This document shows, piece by piece, positions 8,588 to 17,986 of a stretch of 64,000 nt of DNA. How positions within the stretch are numbered: position 1 is the stretch's first letter; each line of letters starts with the position of its first letter. The stretch spans positions 33,412 to 97,411 of the forward strand of contig NZ_JAUSVA010000001.1 in the NCBI RefSeq assembly GCF_030813695.1, in the 5' to 3' direction. The DNA is from Kitasatospora herbaricolor. Its GTDB lineage: Bacteria; Actinomycetota; Actinomycetes; Streptomycetales; Streptomycetaceae. The notes below the pieces were generated by a model. It was not told where the DNA came from. It worked only from the letters and a program-made list of their open reading frames with translations, and made no database searches. Both the position numbers and the translations under genes were made by a program.

Positions 8588-9208
8588 CTCCCTGACAGTC
8601 GTGCCGGGCCCGGCGGCGGGCGGCTTCTGGTGCCAGCACTGCGCGCAGCCGCTCGCCTGGGCAGCCACCGCGGCCGACCAGGAGCGGACCTGGCGCAAGG
8701 ACGTTGTGACCATCACCCGGCCGTCGCCGCAGCCCCGCCCGAGGTGGCTGCCGCCGAGGTCACCTCTATCTCAAACCTCAGCCCCAAGGTCCTGCTGATC
8801 ACCCCGGACGTCATCACCCTGCCCTTGGTGCGCCTGCTGGCCTGACCGAACTCGGCGCAGGGTGAACGGCCTCTCTTCAAGGGCGGTTACTGCTCCGGGG
8901 TCTTCGGGGTGGCGTCGACCGCGGCGTCACGCTGCCGGATCGCCTTGGCGCAACCCACGACCAGCTGGCGGGTATCTCTATATACCCCATGTCGACAAAA
9001 CGAAACGGTCCGCCGGACAAACCGACGGACCGTCACGAGACAGCGAGAGAGGTGAGGCTAGCTGCTACCTCAATGCCAGCCGATTGGCGCGGCGCAGGTT
9101 ACTCATGTGAAATCGAAGCCGGAGCCAATCTCGTATCCGGCTCAACTGGGGATCTTCAGACATTGGCTTGGTGGCATTCAGGCTGCGAGCTCGGTGATCG
9201 AAATGGCA
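8588..9208. other. Mostly non-coding stretch; possible gene fragments
   Basis: The frame from GTG 8583 to 8798 includes WCQHCAQPLAWAATAAD, a CxxC fragment that may be the remains of a gene cut by the IS-like end at 8567; after about residue 45 it degenerates. A 76-residue frame from ATG 8989 to 9219 is lower in GC, converges with the immunity gene and is not recognised. AT-rich TATCTCTATATACC lies at about 8972-8985 and could be a promoter element. I see no other support for genes here. Confidence 0.3.
9005..9033. terminator. Hairpin, probable terminator for the toxin-immunity operon
   Basis: Arms ACGGTCCG (9005-9012) and CGGACCGT (9026-9033) are perfectly complementary around a 13-base loop. 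It lies about 175 bases downstream of the immunity gene in its direction of transcription. Confidence 0.4.
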
Positions 9209-9496
9209 TCATAGAATGACTCCACGCTTTTTATAGTCGAAATATTCCTTGAGTGAGATAAATTCACATTCTTTGGTTTTCATGTCCACCCTGATTGGAA
9301 GGGTGCCGACAATTCCCTGACTTGCATTGCCTTCGATGAATTCGACTGAATTGTACATGATGATGAGGTGGGATTCGTCAATGTACGACTTTTCCGGGAT
9401 GACTCGAACCGGGATTCTTTCCTCGACCGGCAATGCATCTAGATCGGCAGCCAAAAATTCGGCGGCCAGTTTCACTGCTTCTTCCTTGTTGATCAC
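9209..9496 (-). CDS. YrhB/Imm35-type immunity protein for the RHS toxin
   Basis: A 95-residue protein read from GTG 9496, one base after the toxin stop codon, so the two are translationally coupled. The pattern fits the YrhB (immunity protein 35) fold: N-terminal helix INKEEAVKLAAEFLA, a strand with LIIMYNSVEFIEG, then GIVGTLPIRVDMKTKECEF, corresponding to the family's YNS...aGNGPIIVDKKTG pattern. Imm35 proteins are known partners of papain-like toxin domains, matching the toxin's C-terminus. Predicted to sit in the producer's cytoplasm and block the toxin active site. GC is clearly lower than the surroundings, as for the toxin tip. Confidence 0.8.
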   Translation of the reverse strand: MINKEEAVKLAAEFLAADLDALPVEERIPVRVIPEKSYIDESHLIIMYNSVEFIEGNASQGIVGTLPIRVDMKTKECEFISLKEYFDYKKRGVIL

Positions 9497-9497
9497 T

Positions 9498-12400
9498 TTA
9501 GTTTGTCCTTAGTATTTGATACTTGAACCAATTTGCCACATGCCAGGCTTCGCCCAGTTGGCCGTCAATGAATACTATATTCCCGTTGTCGTTGATCACA
9601 TTGAAGGCGTGCATGGGCTCCGTCGGATCCTTGGGAGTGCCTATCACGATGGCACGCGCCCCATTCCCCCATCGAACCATATCGCCGACTACGTTGGTCA
9701 GGCCCTGCTTATCTCGGAAGCTGCCGCTGCCAATTATCGCTGCTATTGCCTCGGGCTGGAGGGGTTTGACCGGGATCGTTACGGGATTCACGCCCTTGCC
9801 TCCAAGGAGATAATCGGTTGCACATGCAACTAGTCCGCAATTTCGCCTCCCTCCCGTGGGATTGATGGTCGCTTTGATCCCCGGAGTTAGCGGAGTGAGG
9901 TAGGGGCCGTGGAAATTAGTACTTCCCCCACCGTTTCCTCCCCAGTACGTTGCTTCTGCCTCGCGAGATGCTCCTGATTCCGAAGGCTTTGGCTTGATTG
10001 GGACAGGGGGGCGAAGTCGGGTTGTGGTGAATTTTTTGATGAGGTTTTTGATTCCGCCGGCTTGGCGGGCGGCGTGGGTGACGCTTTTTATTGCTTTGTA
10101 GCCTGCAGTGGCGAGCTTTGTGAGGCCTCCGGCGATGAAGGCGAAGTTGCCGGCGCTGGATCCGCCCCAGTAGGTGTCAGATTCTGTATCTATTCCAAAT
10201 CCCGAGGCAAATTTATCGATTTTGTGGCCGAGTGCATCGTGGTCGCATGGCCCAGTGGTGCGGAAACATGCGGTTGGCTGATTGATTATTCCGCGGAAGA
10301 TTCCGGCAAGAAGGTCGATCCCGTTGCCGCTCGGATGGTCCTTTCCATATGTGCACTTCAGACCGTACCAATGCCTGGTGCAACCACTGTTAGGGCTCAG
10401 GCCGCTGGGATCACTGAGGTTGACGGGATTATTACTGCTGTAGGCGTAGCCGTTCCACTGTTGTGGGTCGCCGGCGTCAAGGATTGGGTCGGGGCTGATG
10501 AAGCGGCCGGTGGTGGGATCGTACTGGCGGGCGCCGAGGTTGGTGAGTTTGGTGGTGTCGTCCTTGGTTCCTCCGACGTAGCCCTTGTCGCTGGCCCATG
10601 CTCCGGGGGCGGGTTGGGTGCCGCGGGGGTTGCCGAAGGGGTCTGTGGGGCGGCGGTTGATGGCGCCGGTGTTGAGGTCGACGCTGGTGGTGTTGGTGCC
10701 GTGGTGGTCGGCGTTCTGGACGACGAAGGTGCCAGGGGCGGTGCCGACTCCGGTGCGGACGATGGTCATGCCGCCGGGGATGGGGTAGTACCGGGTGCCG
10801 GTCTGGTTGGTCTTGGTGGCGGTGTCGAGGGTGAGTTCGTCGGTGCCGAGGTTGATGGTGGTCTTGTCGGGGTTGCGGCGGATGAGCTGGTTGCCGTCGG
10901 CGTCGTAGAGGTAGGTGGTGGTGGTGTTGGGGAGGGTCCACTTCTGCCCGGCGGGCACGGTGGTGGCGCAGTCTCCGAGGGCCAGGGCGGTGCTGCTGGT
11001 GGTGACGTCGCCGGGGACGGCGAGGCAGCGGCCCGAGGCGGGGTTGTAGAGGGTCTTGTCGGCGCGGGGGGTCCAGGTCTGGGCTGCGGACTTGTCGCAG
11101 TTCTGGAGCTGGACGGCTGCGCCGGTGGTGGTGCCCATGGCTTGAGCGCATTTGCCGAGCGTGCTGAGCGTGTTGTCGGCGGTGGTGTAGAGCTGGCTTC
11201 CGCCGCTGGAGCAGCTGTTGATCTGGAGGTTGGTGCCGCTCGCGGAGCTGCCGCCGGCGGTGGCTATGCATTTGCCGGCGATGCCGGTGATCTGGCCGGG
11301 GGCGGTGTAGGAGGCGAGTTTGCCCTCGCTGTTCCAGGTGAGGGCGGCGGCGCCGGTGCTGTTCTTCCCGGTGCGGGTGGTGTTGCCGGCGGCGTCGTAC
11401 TGGTAGGCGGTGGTCTCGCTTCCGCCCGGACTGGTGACGGTGGAGTTCAGCAGGGCGTGGGCCCCGCCGGTTCCGCCGCCGGTGTTGGCCGCGGTGGTGG
11501 GGGTGTTGCGGGTACCGGCCGCGGGGTAGCCGGAGGTGGTGGTGGTGTCCGTGGTCGGCGGCTGCTTGAGGAGCGACCAGGGCGACCAGACATTGTTGGT
11601 GCCATCACGCTTGGTGTAGTTGAGCTGCCCGGAGCCGGCGACGAGGAGCTTGAGGTCGGCTCCGGAGCCGACCGCACCGACGGTGGTGGGTGCGGCGACG
11701 GTACCCGCAGCGGCGGTCAGGTCCGCCCAGGGCGCCCACTGGCCGGCGGAGTCGCGCACCGCCCGCCAGGGCTTTCCACCGGCGAGGGCAATGGTCTGCA
11801 GGCCGCCGGTGGTGCTGGCGAGGGCCAGCTGTCCTGAACCGGTGAGTGCACCGCTCAGGGTGCCGGTGACGCTGTAGACGTCACCCCAGCCCTGGACCTG
11901 CCACTGACCGTTGGGCATCCGGACGGTGTGCCACAGCTTGCCGCTCGCCGAGGCCATGATCTCCAGGCCGGAAGCGGTGGCTGCCGCAGCCATCTGACTC
12001 GGACTGGTGAGGGGCCCGACGACGCTGTAAACGTCCCCCCAGCCCTGCGTCTGCCAGGAACCGCTGGCCAGGCGAACGGTGTGCCACAGCTTGCCGCCGG
12101 AGAAGGTGAGAACCTCCAGCCCCGATGTGGTGGCGGTGAGAGCCAACTGGCTGGGCTGAGCGAGCGCTCCGACAACGCTGAAGACGTCACCCCAGGGCTG
12201 CCACTTGCCGTCTACGCCGCGCAGGGTGTGCCAGATCTTGCCGCCGGCGACGGCCATGACCTGCAGCTTGCCGTCACTCACCGCCGCCGAGACGGACTCC
12301 ACGTTCGCAAGGGCACCGGCACGGACCATCAGGTCACTGAAGGGCGCCCAGGTGCCGTCCGCGTTCTGCGCGGACGTCCACACCTTCCCGCCCGCCAACC

Positions 12401-15400
12401 CCACACCCCAGGTCTGGGAAGCGTCCGCCGCAGCGCTGATCTGCGTGACCTGCGAGGGGTCAAGAACGGCCGCTGCGCCGGCTGAGCCGTGGGAGGTGAG
12501 GCTGGTGCGGTTGCCGGTCGGGTCGTAGGTGTAGTCCTGCCAGTAGGGGTTGGCGCCGCCGACGGTGTTCGTGGCGGGGGCGACCGCTCCGCTCGTGGGG
12601 GTGGTGTTGGTGCAGGCGCCTTGGTCCTGGGTCTTGTGCTGGAGCACGTCGGGCTTTGTGATGCTCCCGGTGTCGGTCCAGGCGGTGGTCAGGCGGCCGA
12701 GGACGTCGTAGGTGAAGCACTGACGGTCGGTTGCGGTGGGGGTGTTGTCGGGGATGTCGGTGATCGAGGTGATCGCGCCGGCGGGGTTGTACGTGTAGTT
12801 GGTCTGATTCACCGCGCCCTTGGTGGCGGGCTGGTAGTCCAGGTACTGGCCGAGGACGCGGCTCGTGGCCTGGTCATAGTCGGTGGTGGAGACCACCTGT
12901 GTACCCCAGGGATTCACCGTGGAGCGGATCGGCCGACCGAACGCGTCGTACTCACTCTCGACGTCGTACCTGGTGGCCCCTCCGTAGTTGACCATCTGCC
13001 CGTAGCGGTTATACGAATAGTTGAGATTTTCCCGAGGCAAGCCCCCGAGGGTGGGAAGCATGGTCGTGTCGAGATTTCCGGTGATCGGGTTGTACTCGGC
13101 GCCAACGCTGTAGGTGTACGTCGTTCCCGCGCTCTGTCCGACCTCCGTACCGGGAATTGTGATGGTGGAGCCAGTTGGACGATAAGCCTCGTCGTAGCCG
13201 GTGACAGCCGTGGTATATGCGAGTCCGCTGCTACCGCCGACGTAGCGGGTGGAGGAAGCAGGGAGACCCTTGACGACCGTGTCAAACGTCCACGCCGCGA
13301 GTCGGTTGGAGTCGCTGACGGGGCCCTCGTATAGACCAGTTTTGCGGCCGTCCAAGTCGTACGTGTAGCTCAGCACTTGACCATTTGCGTTCGTGCTGAA
13401 GGTTATCCTGGAAGCCGGGTCGAAGGTCGTGGTGGTTGTGCCTGTGTCCGGATCGGAGGCGCTGGTCTGCCGACCGCGAAGGTCGTAGCCGTAGCTCCAG
13501 GTATTTCCGACCGAGTCCACGCGAGTTGCGAGCTCACCGTCTGCGGTGTAGCTGAAGCGGCTTACTGCAGCATCAGCGGTTTGGCCCGTGGCAGTGGGGG
13601 TGTTGTATTGCCACAGCTCGCTGGTCCGCCCGCGGGCGTCGACGAGAGTGCTGGTCGGCCACGTGCCGGGCGGGGGGATGACGTCGGTACGATCAGCCCC
13701 GGGATAGGCAGTGATGGTCTGTGACTGCTGGACATTGTATGACAAGAGCGTCGAGATGACCGGGCGCCCCTGTCCATCGAAGCTTGTGCGGGATTGAGCC
13801 GGAACGCTGTCGTCCACAGCATTGAGCAGAGTGGTTGACGGAGTGTCGGCATCGTTGTACCAGGCTGCGTTCGACTTCCATGCTCGACCCTGTGAGTCGT
13901 AGAAGGTGTCGCTGATCATTCGTCCTGGTAGGCCGGGCGTGGCGGGGGAGGCCTGGGTCTGCCGGGTGCGGCCGAAACCGTCCAGCAGAGAAATCTGACG
14001 CATGTAGACCGATGACTGGCCATCGGACGTCAGTGTCGACATGGTCACGGTCGATGGCACGCCGGTCTTGTCAGAGACGTTGTACTCGAACTTTTTGTTT
14101 GCATTGGTGTCGGTCGCTGGTGTACGTCCAGGCGCCCATACACCGGTCAACCGCCCGAGTGCGTCATATGTGCTCGTGACGGTCTTGCTGTTCAGGTCCC
14201 TGACAGTTAGAGGCAGGGAACGCCGGGCGTCGTAGGTCGTGACGCCATCCCAAGTGGTATTGGCGTCCGCTCCAGGTACAGGAACCGACACAGTCACCGT
14301 TGTCGGAAGCTCTCCAGCTGCCGCTGAAGAGAAATTGAACCTTGTCGTGGCGCCGTTGGGGTGCTTCGAATCGGTGGAGTTGGGGTCGGTAGCTGTGATC
14401 GCGCGCCCGTAGACGTCGAAGGTGTTGCTGGATACGGGCACGAATTTCGCTGTGCCCGTGCTGTCATAGTGATCCAGGGCCTGCTTTTCGGTCGGGTCGC
14501 CTGTCGCGGTCGCCTGGCCGTATGACAAGCCGTCGTACAGCACACGGTCTCGTGCGACCGTGTTGCCGGCGCCTGCGGTGTCGACCGCGGCGTCAGTGCA
14601 GGCCGTGGTGCCCGTGATCGTGAGGCTCTCGGCGACCAGATCGGATCGTTGGGGGGCTGTTGCGTAGCTCGTGATCAGACACAGGTCGGGCAGGCCGTCG
14701 GCCTGGTCGAGCAGTGTGTGAGGGCGGTTTCCGTGGTCGGGATCGGTCGTTGACACTGCGGTGTTCGTGCGCCAGCTCGAGTCCGAAAGGCGGGAGCGGG
14801 TAGTGGTGGTAGTGGTGGTCGGGGCAATGCGGGCAATCAGTTTAGGGAGCTCGTTACCTCGTTCATGGGTAGCAGTCTCGACCATTCCACTTGAGCTGCT
14901 GACGCTCTGTGCTACTACAGCGCCACCTGCCTGGTCGAGAGTTTCGGTCAGCAAGGCCTGCCCTGCGAGCCAGTCGACATCGGTGGCTTGGCCGAGCTTG
15001 CTGATGAGCCAGGGGTCCGTGGTGTTTTCGAGTAGCGCGGTGAGGGGGATGCTGCGAGTGCCACCAGCCTTTCGGGCGTCGCCGTCCATGCCCTGGCGGT
15101 AGGTGGTTCGGCTCTGGCCCTTGGGACCATCGTTGCCGCTGCCGATAGTGGTGGTGACGTTGGAGAAGCCGCGGAACTCGCCCCAGGTGCGGGCTTTGGG
15201 GTCGGTGAACTCGTTGTCGTCACGGTGCCAGCCAGCCTTGCCGTACTGGTAGGCGGTGATCTTCTGCTCGGCGTTGGTGGTGGAATCGGTCTCGGTGAGG
15301 GAAGCGACGACGTAGTGGCTGAACCAGTCCAGGATCGGGTCCGCGGCGGCCCCCGAGCCGGGCGGGGACCAACGGACCGGGTAGCAGGCGAGTGTGTTGT

Positions 15401-17690
15401 CGTCCTCAGCCGCCGGCATCACATGGTTGACGCGTGAGCAACTGGGGAGTTGATAGTTGACGTTGAGGACGCCGCCGGTCTCGTTATGGATCTGTTGGAT
15501 GCGGGGGCGGTTCATCAGCGGCGGTGCGGGCACGAGGTCGCTGCCGTCGACGCGGTTGGGGAGCATCACCGGGGTGAAGGTGACGGGCGGGGTGTTGAGT
15601 GCATCGGTGGCGGTTTTGCCGGTGCGTTGGATTGAGTCCAGCCACAGGGCTTTTTGGCTGATGGTGTCCTTGGGGTAGTCCTTTGGGGTGTTGGAGGGGT
15701 CGGGGAAGGAGTGCTTCAGCTCGTAGCTGTCGACATCCTGCCAGGTGTTGTTGACGCGTACCTGGGTGGCGATCTTGGTCAGGCGTTTGGTGGTGAAGTA
15801 GGTGGGGCTGTAGTTGGTGCAGGTTCCGGTCTGCTTGCACTCCTGGTCGACGGGAACGTCCGGCCAGTTGTTCTGGTTGGCGACGGTGCGGTTGTTGACA
15901 TCGCAGGTCGTGCCAGTGCCAAGGCAGCGTTCCTCGGTGCCGAAGGTGATGTGGGCGGCGGGCTGCAGGGTGCCCTTGGCGGCGACCTGGTCGCTGAGTC
16001 GCTGGCCGTAATCGATGCGGGCAACGGTGGTCGCGCGAATGTAGCGGTCCCGGATGCCGTTTCCGTTGTTCTGGCCGCCTCCGCGTGCGTACCAGTTTTC
16101 CTCCGGGGCCCAAGTGTAGGTCGTCAGATTCCCATGAGTATCGACGACGTAGTCCAGCGATAGACGCTGCCACATGGGCAGGGGGCATGTGGACGCGAGG
16201 CCGGTGGCCGAGCTGTAGCACGGGTCAGCAGCCTGGGGAGAGTACACAGGGACGTAGGAGGCCGACTTGGTCTCCGGGTCGGTCTTGTCGCCGCCGGGGA
16301 GGTGGTTGAGGCCGAAGTAGTAGACAGTGCCGGAGGTGTCGGTGACCTTCGCGTAGGCGCCGTTGTAGGAGCCGTTGGCCGCGTCCCCGCCGAACTCGAC
16401 CTTGGTGCCGTCGTCACCCTGGAGGTGCCAGACGCCAGTGTCCTTGTCGGACGCCGCCGCCGTGGACGACTCGCGGACAAGTTCGCCCGAGTGCGAGCCG
16501 AGGGAGAGAGTGGCGTTGTACCCGCCCCAGCAAAGGTCTCCCGACTTGGTGATTCCGTCCTTGCTGCAGGGCTTGAAGGTGCGCTCGATGAAGCCGGGGT
16601 TGAAGTCCCAGCCGTCGCCTACCCAGGATGCCTGGGAGTTGGTGGCGGATGTCTTGCCGTCCACCGATGAGGAGTTGTATCCCAATGTCAGGTCAGGCTC
16701 CGGGCCGGCCAGAGCCGGTGGGGTCTCAACACTGTACGAATAGGTCATTGCACCGGACGAGTTGCCTGCAGCCCAGTTGGAGGAAGAGCTCAGGGCGGTG
16801 GCGGTGTACGCCCCGCCGGGGCCGGAGCCATCATTCTCGGCCGCGAGCAGGACGGGAGCAAAGCCTGGCGCCACTGCAGGGGCGATCGGAGCATCCGCAG
16901 TGAAGGAAGATTTCGCCGCGCCCACCGATGGGACGACGGCGTCCTCGGGGGCAATCGAAAGGTCTATGTCTGCGACCAGGCGATTGGTGGGCGCGTCGTA
17001 CGTGGTGGCGACGGGGGTGCGCACCAGGCAGGACGGGACCTGGGGGGTGGTCAGGGCGCAGGCCGGGAGTGTGACCAGGCGTCCGCGGGAGGCGAAGCCG
17101 CCGTCGCTCTGGGCGTTGAGCGCGGCCACGTCGACGGCTATCTTCACGGGTGCGGTGGCCGCACCGGTTGGTGCGGCACTGTTCGCGGGGCTGTTGTCGA
17201 GTGTGGTTCCGGTCGCGGTGAGGGAGAAGAGCAGGCCGCTCACGCCGGCCGCGCCGGCCTTGGCGCCGTCCGCCTGCTCCACCGTTACGGAGCGCGGTGT
17301 CTTCGCGGTGTCGGAGGGGGATTTCGGCGGGCTGCTGGCCCAGACGGGCAGCCCGCCTGCCCGTGCGCCGTTGACAGCGTCGACGGTTCCAAGGTCGGCG
17401 GTGGCGCGTTCCTGCTTGACCGATGCCTTCGGCGGTGTCGCCACGGCTCGGGCCGGCACGGGGTAGTGCGGGGCGATCTCGGCGGGCTTGGCCGCCGCTT
17501 TCGCTGGCACGGAGGGTGTGTTGTGGAGGGGTGTGTTGGGCGGGGCCCACACCCGGGAGAAGTCGGGACTGGGTTCGGCTGCCTGTGCGGCCACCGGCCC
17601 GAGGAGGGAGGAGATGACGACCAGGCCCAACGGCGCGGCCAGACGCCGCCCGAGACCGATCGGTGGTCGTAGATTTCTACGAACTACCAC
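9498..17690 (-). CDS. Giant secreted RHS-repeat polymorphic toxin with papain-fold C-terminal domain
   Basis: 2730 residues from GTG 17690. Signal peptide about 1-38 (twin Arg early, hydrophobic core, AQA-A cleavage). RHS/YD repeats fill roughly 320-1740. Then comes an insert of repeated GGKLWHTVR/WGDVYSV units (about 1750-2043) like a PLL-type lectin propeller, then a ricin-B-like lectin (about 2138-2257, with LYNPASGRCL). The RHS core closes with YDPTTGRFISPDPI and NPVNLSDPSGLSP. The tip is a papain-like toxin domain: Cys 2618 in RRNCGLVACA, His 2694 in HAFNVIN, Asp 2709 and Gln 2711 in FIDGQ, as in Tox-PL glutamine deamidase/protease toxins. The RHS shell would encase the toxin until delivery. 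The tip and immunity gene have lower GC than the core, consistent with tip exchange. Confidence 0.9.
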   Translation of the reverse strand: MVVRRNLRPPIGLGRRLAAPLGLVVISSLLGPVAAQAAEPSPDFSRVWAPPNTPLHNTPSVPAKAAAKPAEIAPHYPVPARAVATPPKASVKQERATADLGTVDAVNGARAGGLPVWASSPPKSPSDTAKTPRSVTVEQADGAKAGAAGVSGLLFSLTATGTTLDNSPANSAAPTGAATAPVKIAVDVAALNAQSDGGFASRGRLVTLPACALTTPQVPSCLVRTPVATTYDAPTNRLVADIDLSIAPEDAVVPSVGAAKSSFTADAPIAPAVAPGFAPVLLAAENDGSGPGGAYTATALSSSSNWAAGNSSGAMTYSYSVETPPALAGPEPDLTLGYNSSSVDGKTSATNSQASWVGDGWDFNPGFIERTFKPCSKDGITKSGDLCWGGYNATLSLGSHSGELVRESSTAAASDKDTGVWHLQGDDGTKVEFGGDAANGSYNGAYAKVTDTSGTVYYFGLNHLPGGDKTDPETKSASYVPVYSPQAADPCYSSATGLASTCPLPMWQRLSLDYVVDTHGNLTTYTWAPEENWYARGGGQNNGNGIRDRYIRATTVARIDYGQRLSDQVAAKGTLQPAAHITFGTEERCLGTGTTCDVNNRTVANQNNWPDVPVDQECKQTGTCTNYSPTYFTTKRLTKIATQVRVNNTWQDVDSYELKHSFPDPSNTPKDYPKDTISQKALWLDSIQRTGKTATDALNTPPVTFTPVMLPNRVDGSDLVPAPPLMNRPRIQQIHNETGGVLNVNYQLPSCSRVNHVMPAAEDDNTLACYPVRWSPPGSGAAADPILDWFSHYVVASLTETDSTTNAEQKITAYQYGKAGWHRDDNEFTDPKARTWGEFRGFSNVTTTIGSGNDGPKGQSRTTYRQGMDGDARKAGGTRSIPLTALLENTTDPWLISKLGQATDVDWLAGQALLTETLDQAGGAVVAQSVSSSSGMVETATHERGNELPKLIARIAPTTTTTTTRSRLSDSSWRTNTAVSTTDPDHGNRPHTLLDQADGLPDLCLITSYATAPQRSDLVAESLTITGTTACTDAAVDTAGAGNTVARDRVLYDGLSYGQATATGDPTEKQALDHYDSTGTAKFVPVSSNTFDVYGRAITATDPNSTDSKHPNGATTRFNFSSAAAGELPTTVTVSVPVPGADANTTWDGVTTYDARRSLPLTVRDLNSKTVTSTYDALGRLTGVWAPGRTPATDTNANKKFEYNVSDKTGVPSTVTMSTLTSDGQSSVYMRQISLLDGFGRTRQTQASPATPGLPGRMISDTFYDSQGRAWKSNAAWYNDADTPSTTLLNAVDDSVPAQSRTSFDGQGRPVISTLLSYNVQQSQTITAYPGADRTDVIPPPGTWPTSTLVDARGRTSELWQYNTPTATGQTADAAVSRFSYTADGELATRVDSVGNTWSYGYDLRGRQTSASDPDTGTTTTTFDPASRITFSTNANGQVLSYTYDLDGRKTGLYEGPVSDSNRLAAWTFDTVVKGLPASSTRYVGGSSGLAYTTAVTGYDEAYRPTGSTITIPGTEVGQSAGTTYTYSVGAEYNPITGNLDTTMLPTLGGLPRENLNYSYNRYGQMVNYGGATRYDVESEYDAFGRPIRSTVNPWGTQVVSTTDYDQATSRVLGQYLDYQPATKGAVNQTNYTYNPAGAITSITDIPDNTPTATDRQCFTYDVLGRLTTAWTDTGSITKPDVLQHKTQDQGACTNTTPTSGAVAPATNTVGGANPYWQDYTYDPTGNRTSLTSHGSAGAAAVLDPSQVTQISAAADASQTWGVGLAGGKVWTSAQNADGTWAPFSDLMVRAGALANVESVSAAVSDGKLQVMAVAGGKIWHTLRGVDGKWQPWGDVFSVVGALAQPSQLALTATTSGLEVLTFSGGKLWHTVRLASGSWQTQGWGDVYSVVGPLTSPSQMAAAATASGLEIMASASGKLWHTVRMPNGQWQVQGWGDVYSVTGTLSGALTGSGQLALASTTGGLQTIALAGGKPWRAVRDSAGQWAPWADLTAAAGTVAAPTTVGAVGSGADLKLLVAGSGQLNYTKRDGTNNVWSPWSLLKQPPTTDTTTTSGYPAAGTRNTPTTAANTGGGTGGAHALLNSTVTSPGGSETTAYQYDAAGNTTRTGKNSTGAAALTWNSEGKLASYTAPGQITGIAGKCIATAGGSSASGTNLQINSCSSGGSQLYTTADNTLSTLGKCAQAMGTTTGAAVQLQNCDKSAAQTWTPRADKTLYNPASGRCLAVPGDVTTSSTALALGDCATTVPAGQKWTLPNTTTTYLYDADGNQLIRRNPDKTTINLGTDELTLDTATKTNQTGTRYYPIPGGMTIVRTGVGTAPGTFVVQNADHHGTNTTSVDLNTGAINRRPTDPFGNPRGTQPAPGAWASDKGYVGGTKDDTTKLTNLGARQYDPTTGRFISPDPILDAGDPQQWNGYAYSSNNPVNLSDPSGLSPNSGCTRHWYGLKCTYGKDHPSGNGIDLLAGIFRGIINQPTACFRTTGPCDHDALGHKIDKFASGFGIDTESDTYWGGSSAGNFAFIAGGLTKLATAGYKAIKSVTHAARQAGGIKNLIKKFTTTRLRPPVPIKPKPSESGASREAEATYWGGNGGGSTNFHGPYLTPLTPGIKATINPTGGRRNCGLVACATDYLLGGKGVNPVTIPVKPLQPEAIAAIIGSGSFRDKQGLTNVVGDMVRWGNGARAIVIGTPKDPTEPMHAFNVINDNGNIVFIDGQLGEAWHVANWFKYQILRTN

Positions 17691-17986
17691 TCAAAAACCC
17701 CAATACTATGAAATGGTGACAGAAAATCTGTCACTCCGTCAGCAAAAGAGCGACCGGATTTTACGCCTGAACTACCCTTGCCAGTGGGTCAAATGGGGCA
17801 AAATGATCACTGTGATTCATTCCACACTTTGACAAAAGGGCACTTCTCCTCCCTAAGTCCTGACAATTCGTGAAGATCAGTCTTTGACGTTGCGGTGCGA
17901 ACGCTGGGAGCGTGCGGCTGACCTCTGCGCGTCCGGCGCTGGAGGCCGGACCTTCTGGGGATTGCGTGCGCACTAGACCCACATCC
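17691..17986. promoter_or_regulatory. Divergent promoter region between RHS toxin and LamG-protein genes
   Basis: This 296-base gap is markedly AT-richer than its flanks. It holds a perfect inverted repeat GTGACAGA-AAA-TCTGTCAC (17716-17734) close to the toxin start, a candidate operator. TTGACA at 17829-17834 with TAAGTC at 17854-17859 is a possible promoter for the rightward gene. The two large secreted proteins are probably co-regulated from here. Confidence 0.45.

Noticed and set aside
8972..9033. Possible integrase attachment site or tRNA
   Set aside because: No integrase in the window and no cloverleaf; the structure is a simple hairpin.
10062..11837. 591-codon plus-strand frame inside the RHS gene
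   Set aside because: Gly/Val/Ala-rich antisense of the RHS repeats, without recognisable domains.
10500..12500. Repeats in the RHS gene as a CRISPR array
   Set aside because: They are coding repeats of variable length and sequence, not fixed repeat-spacer units.
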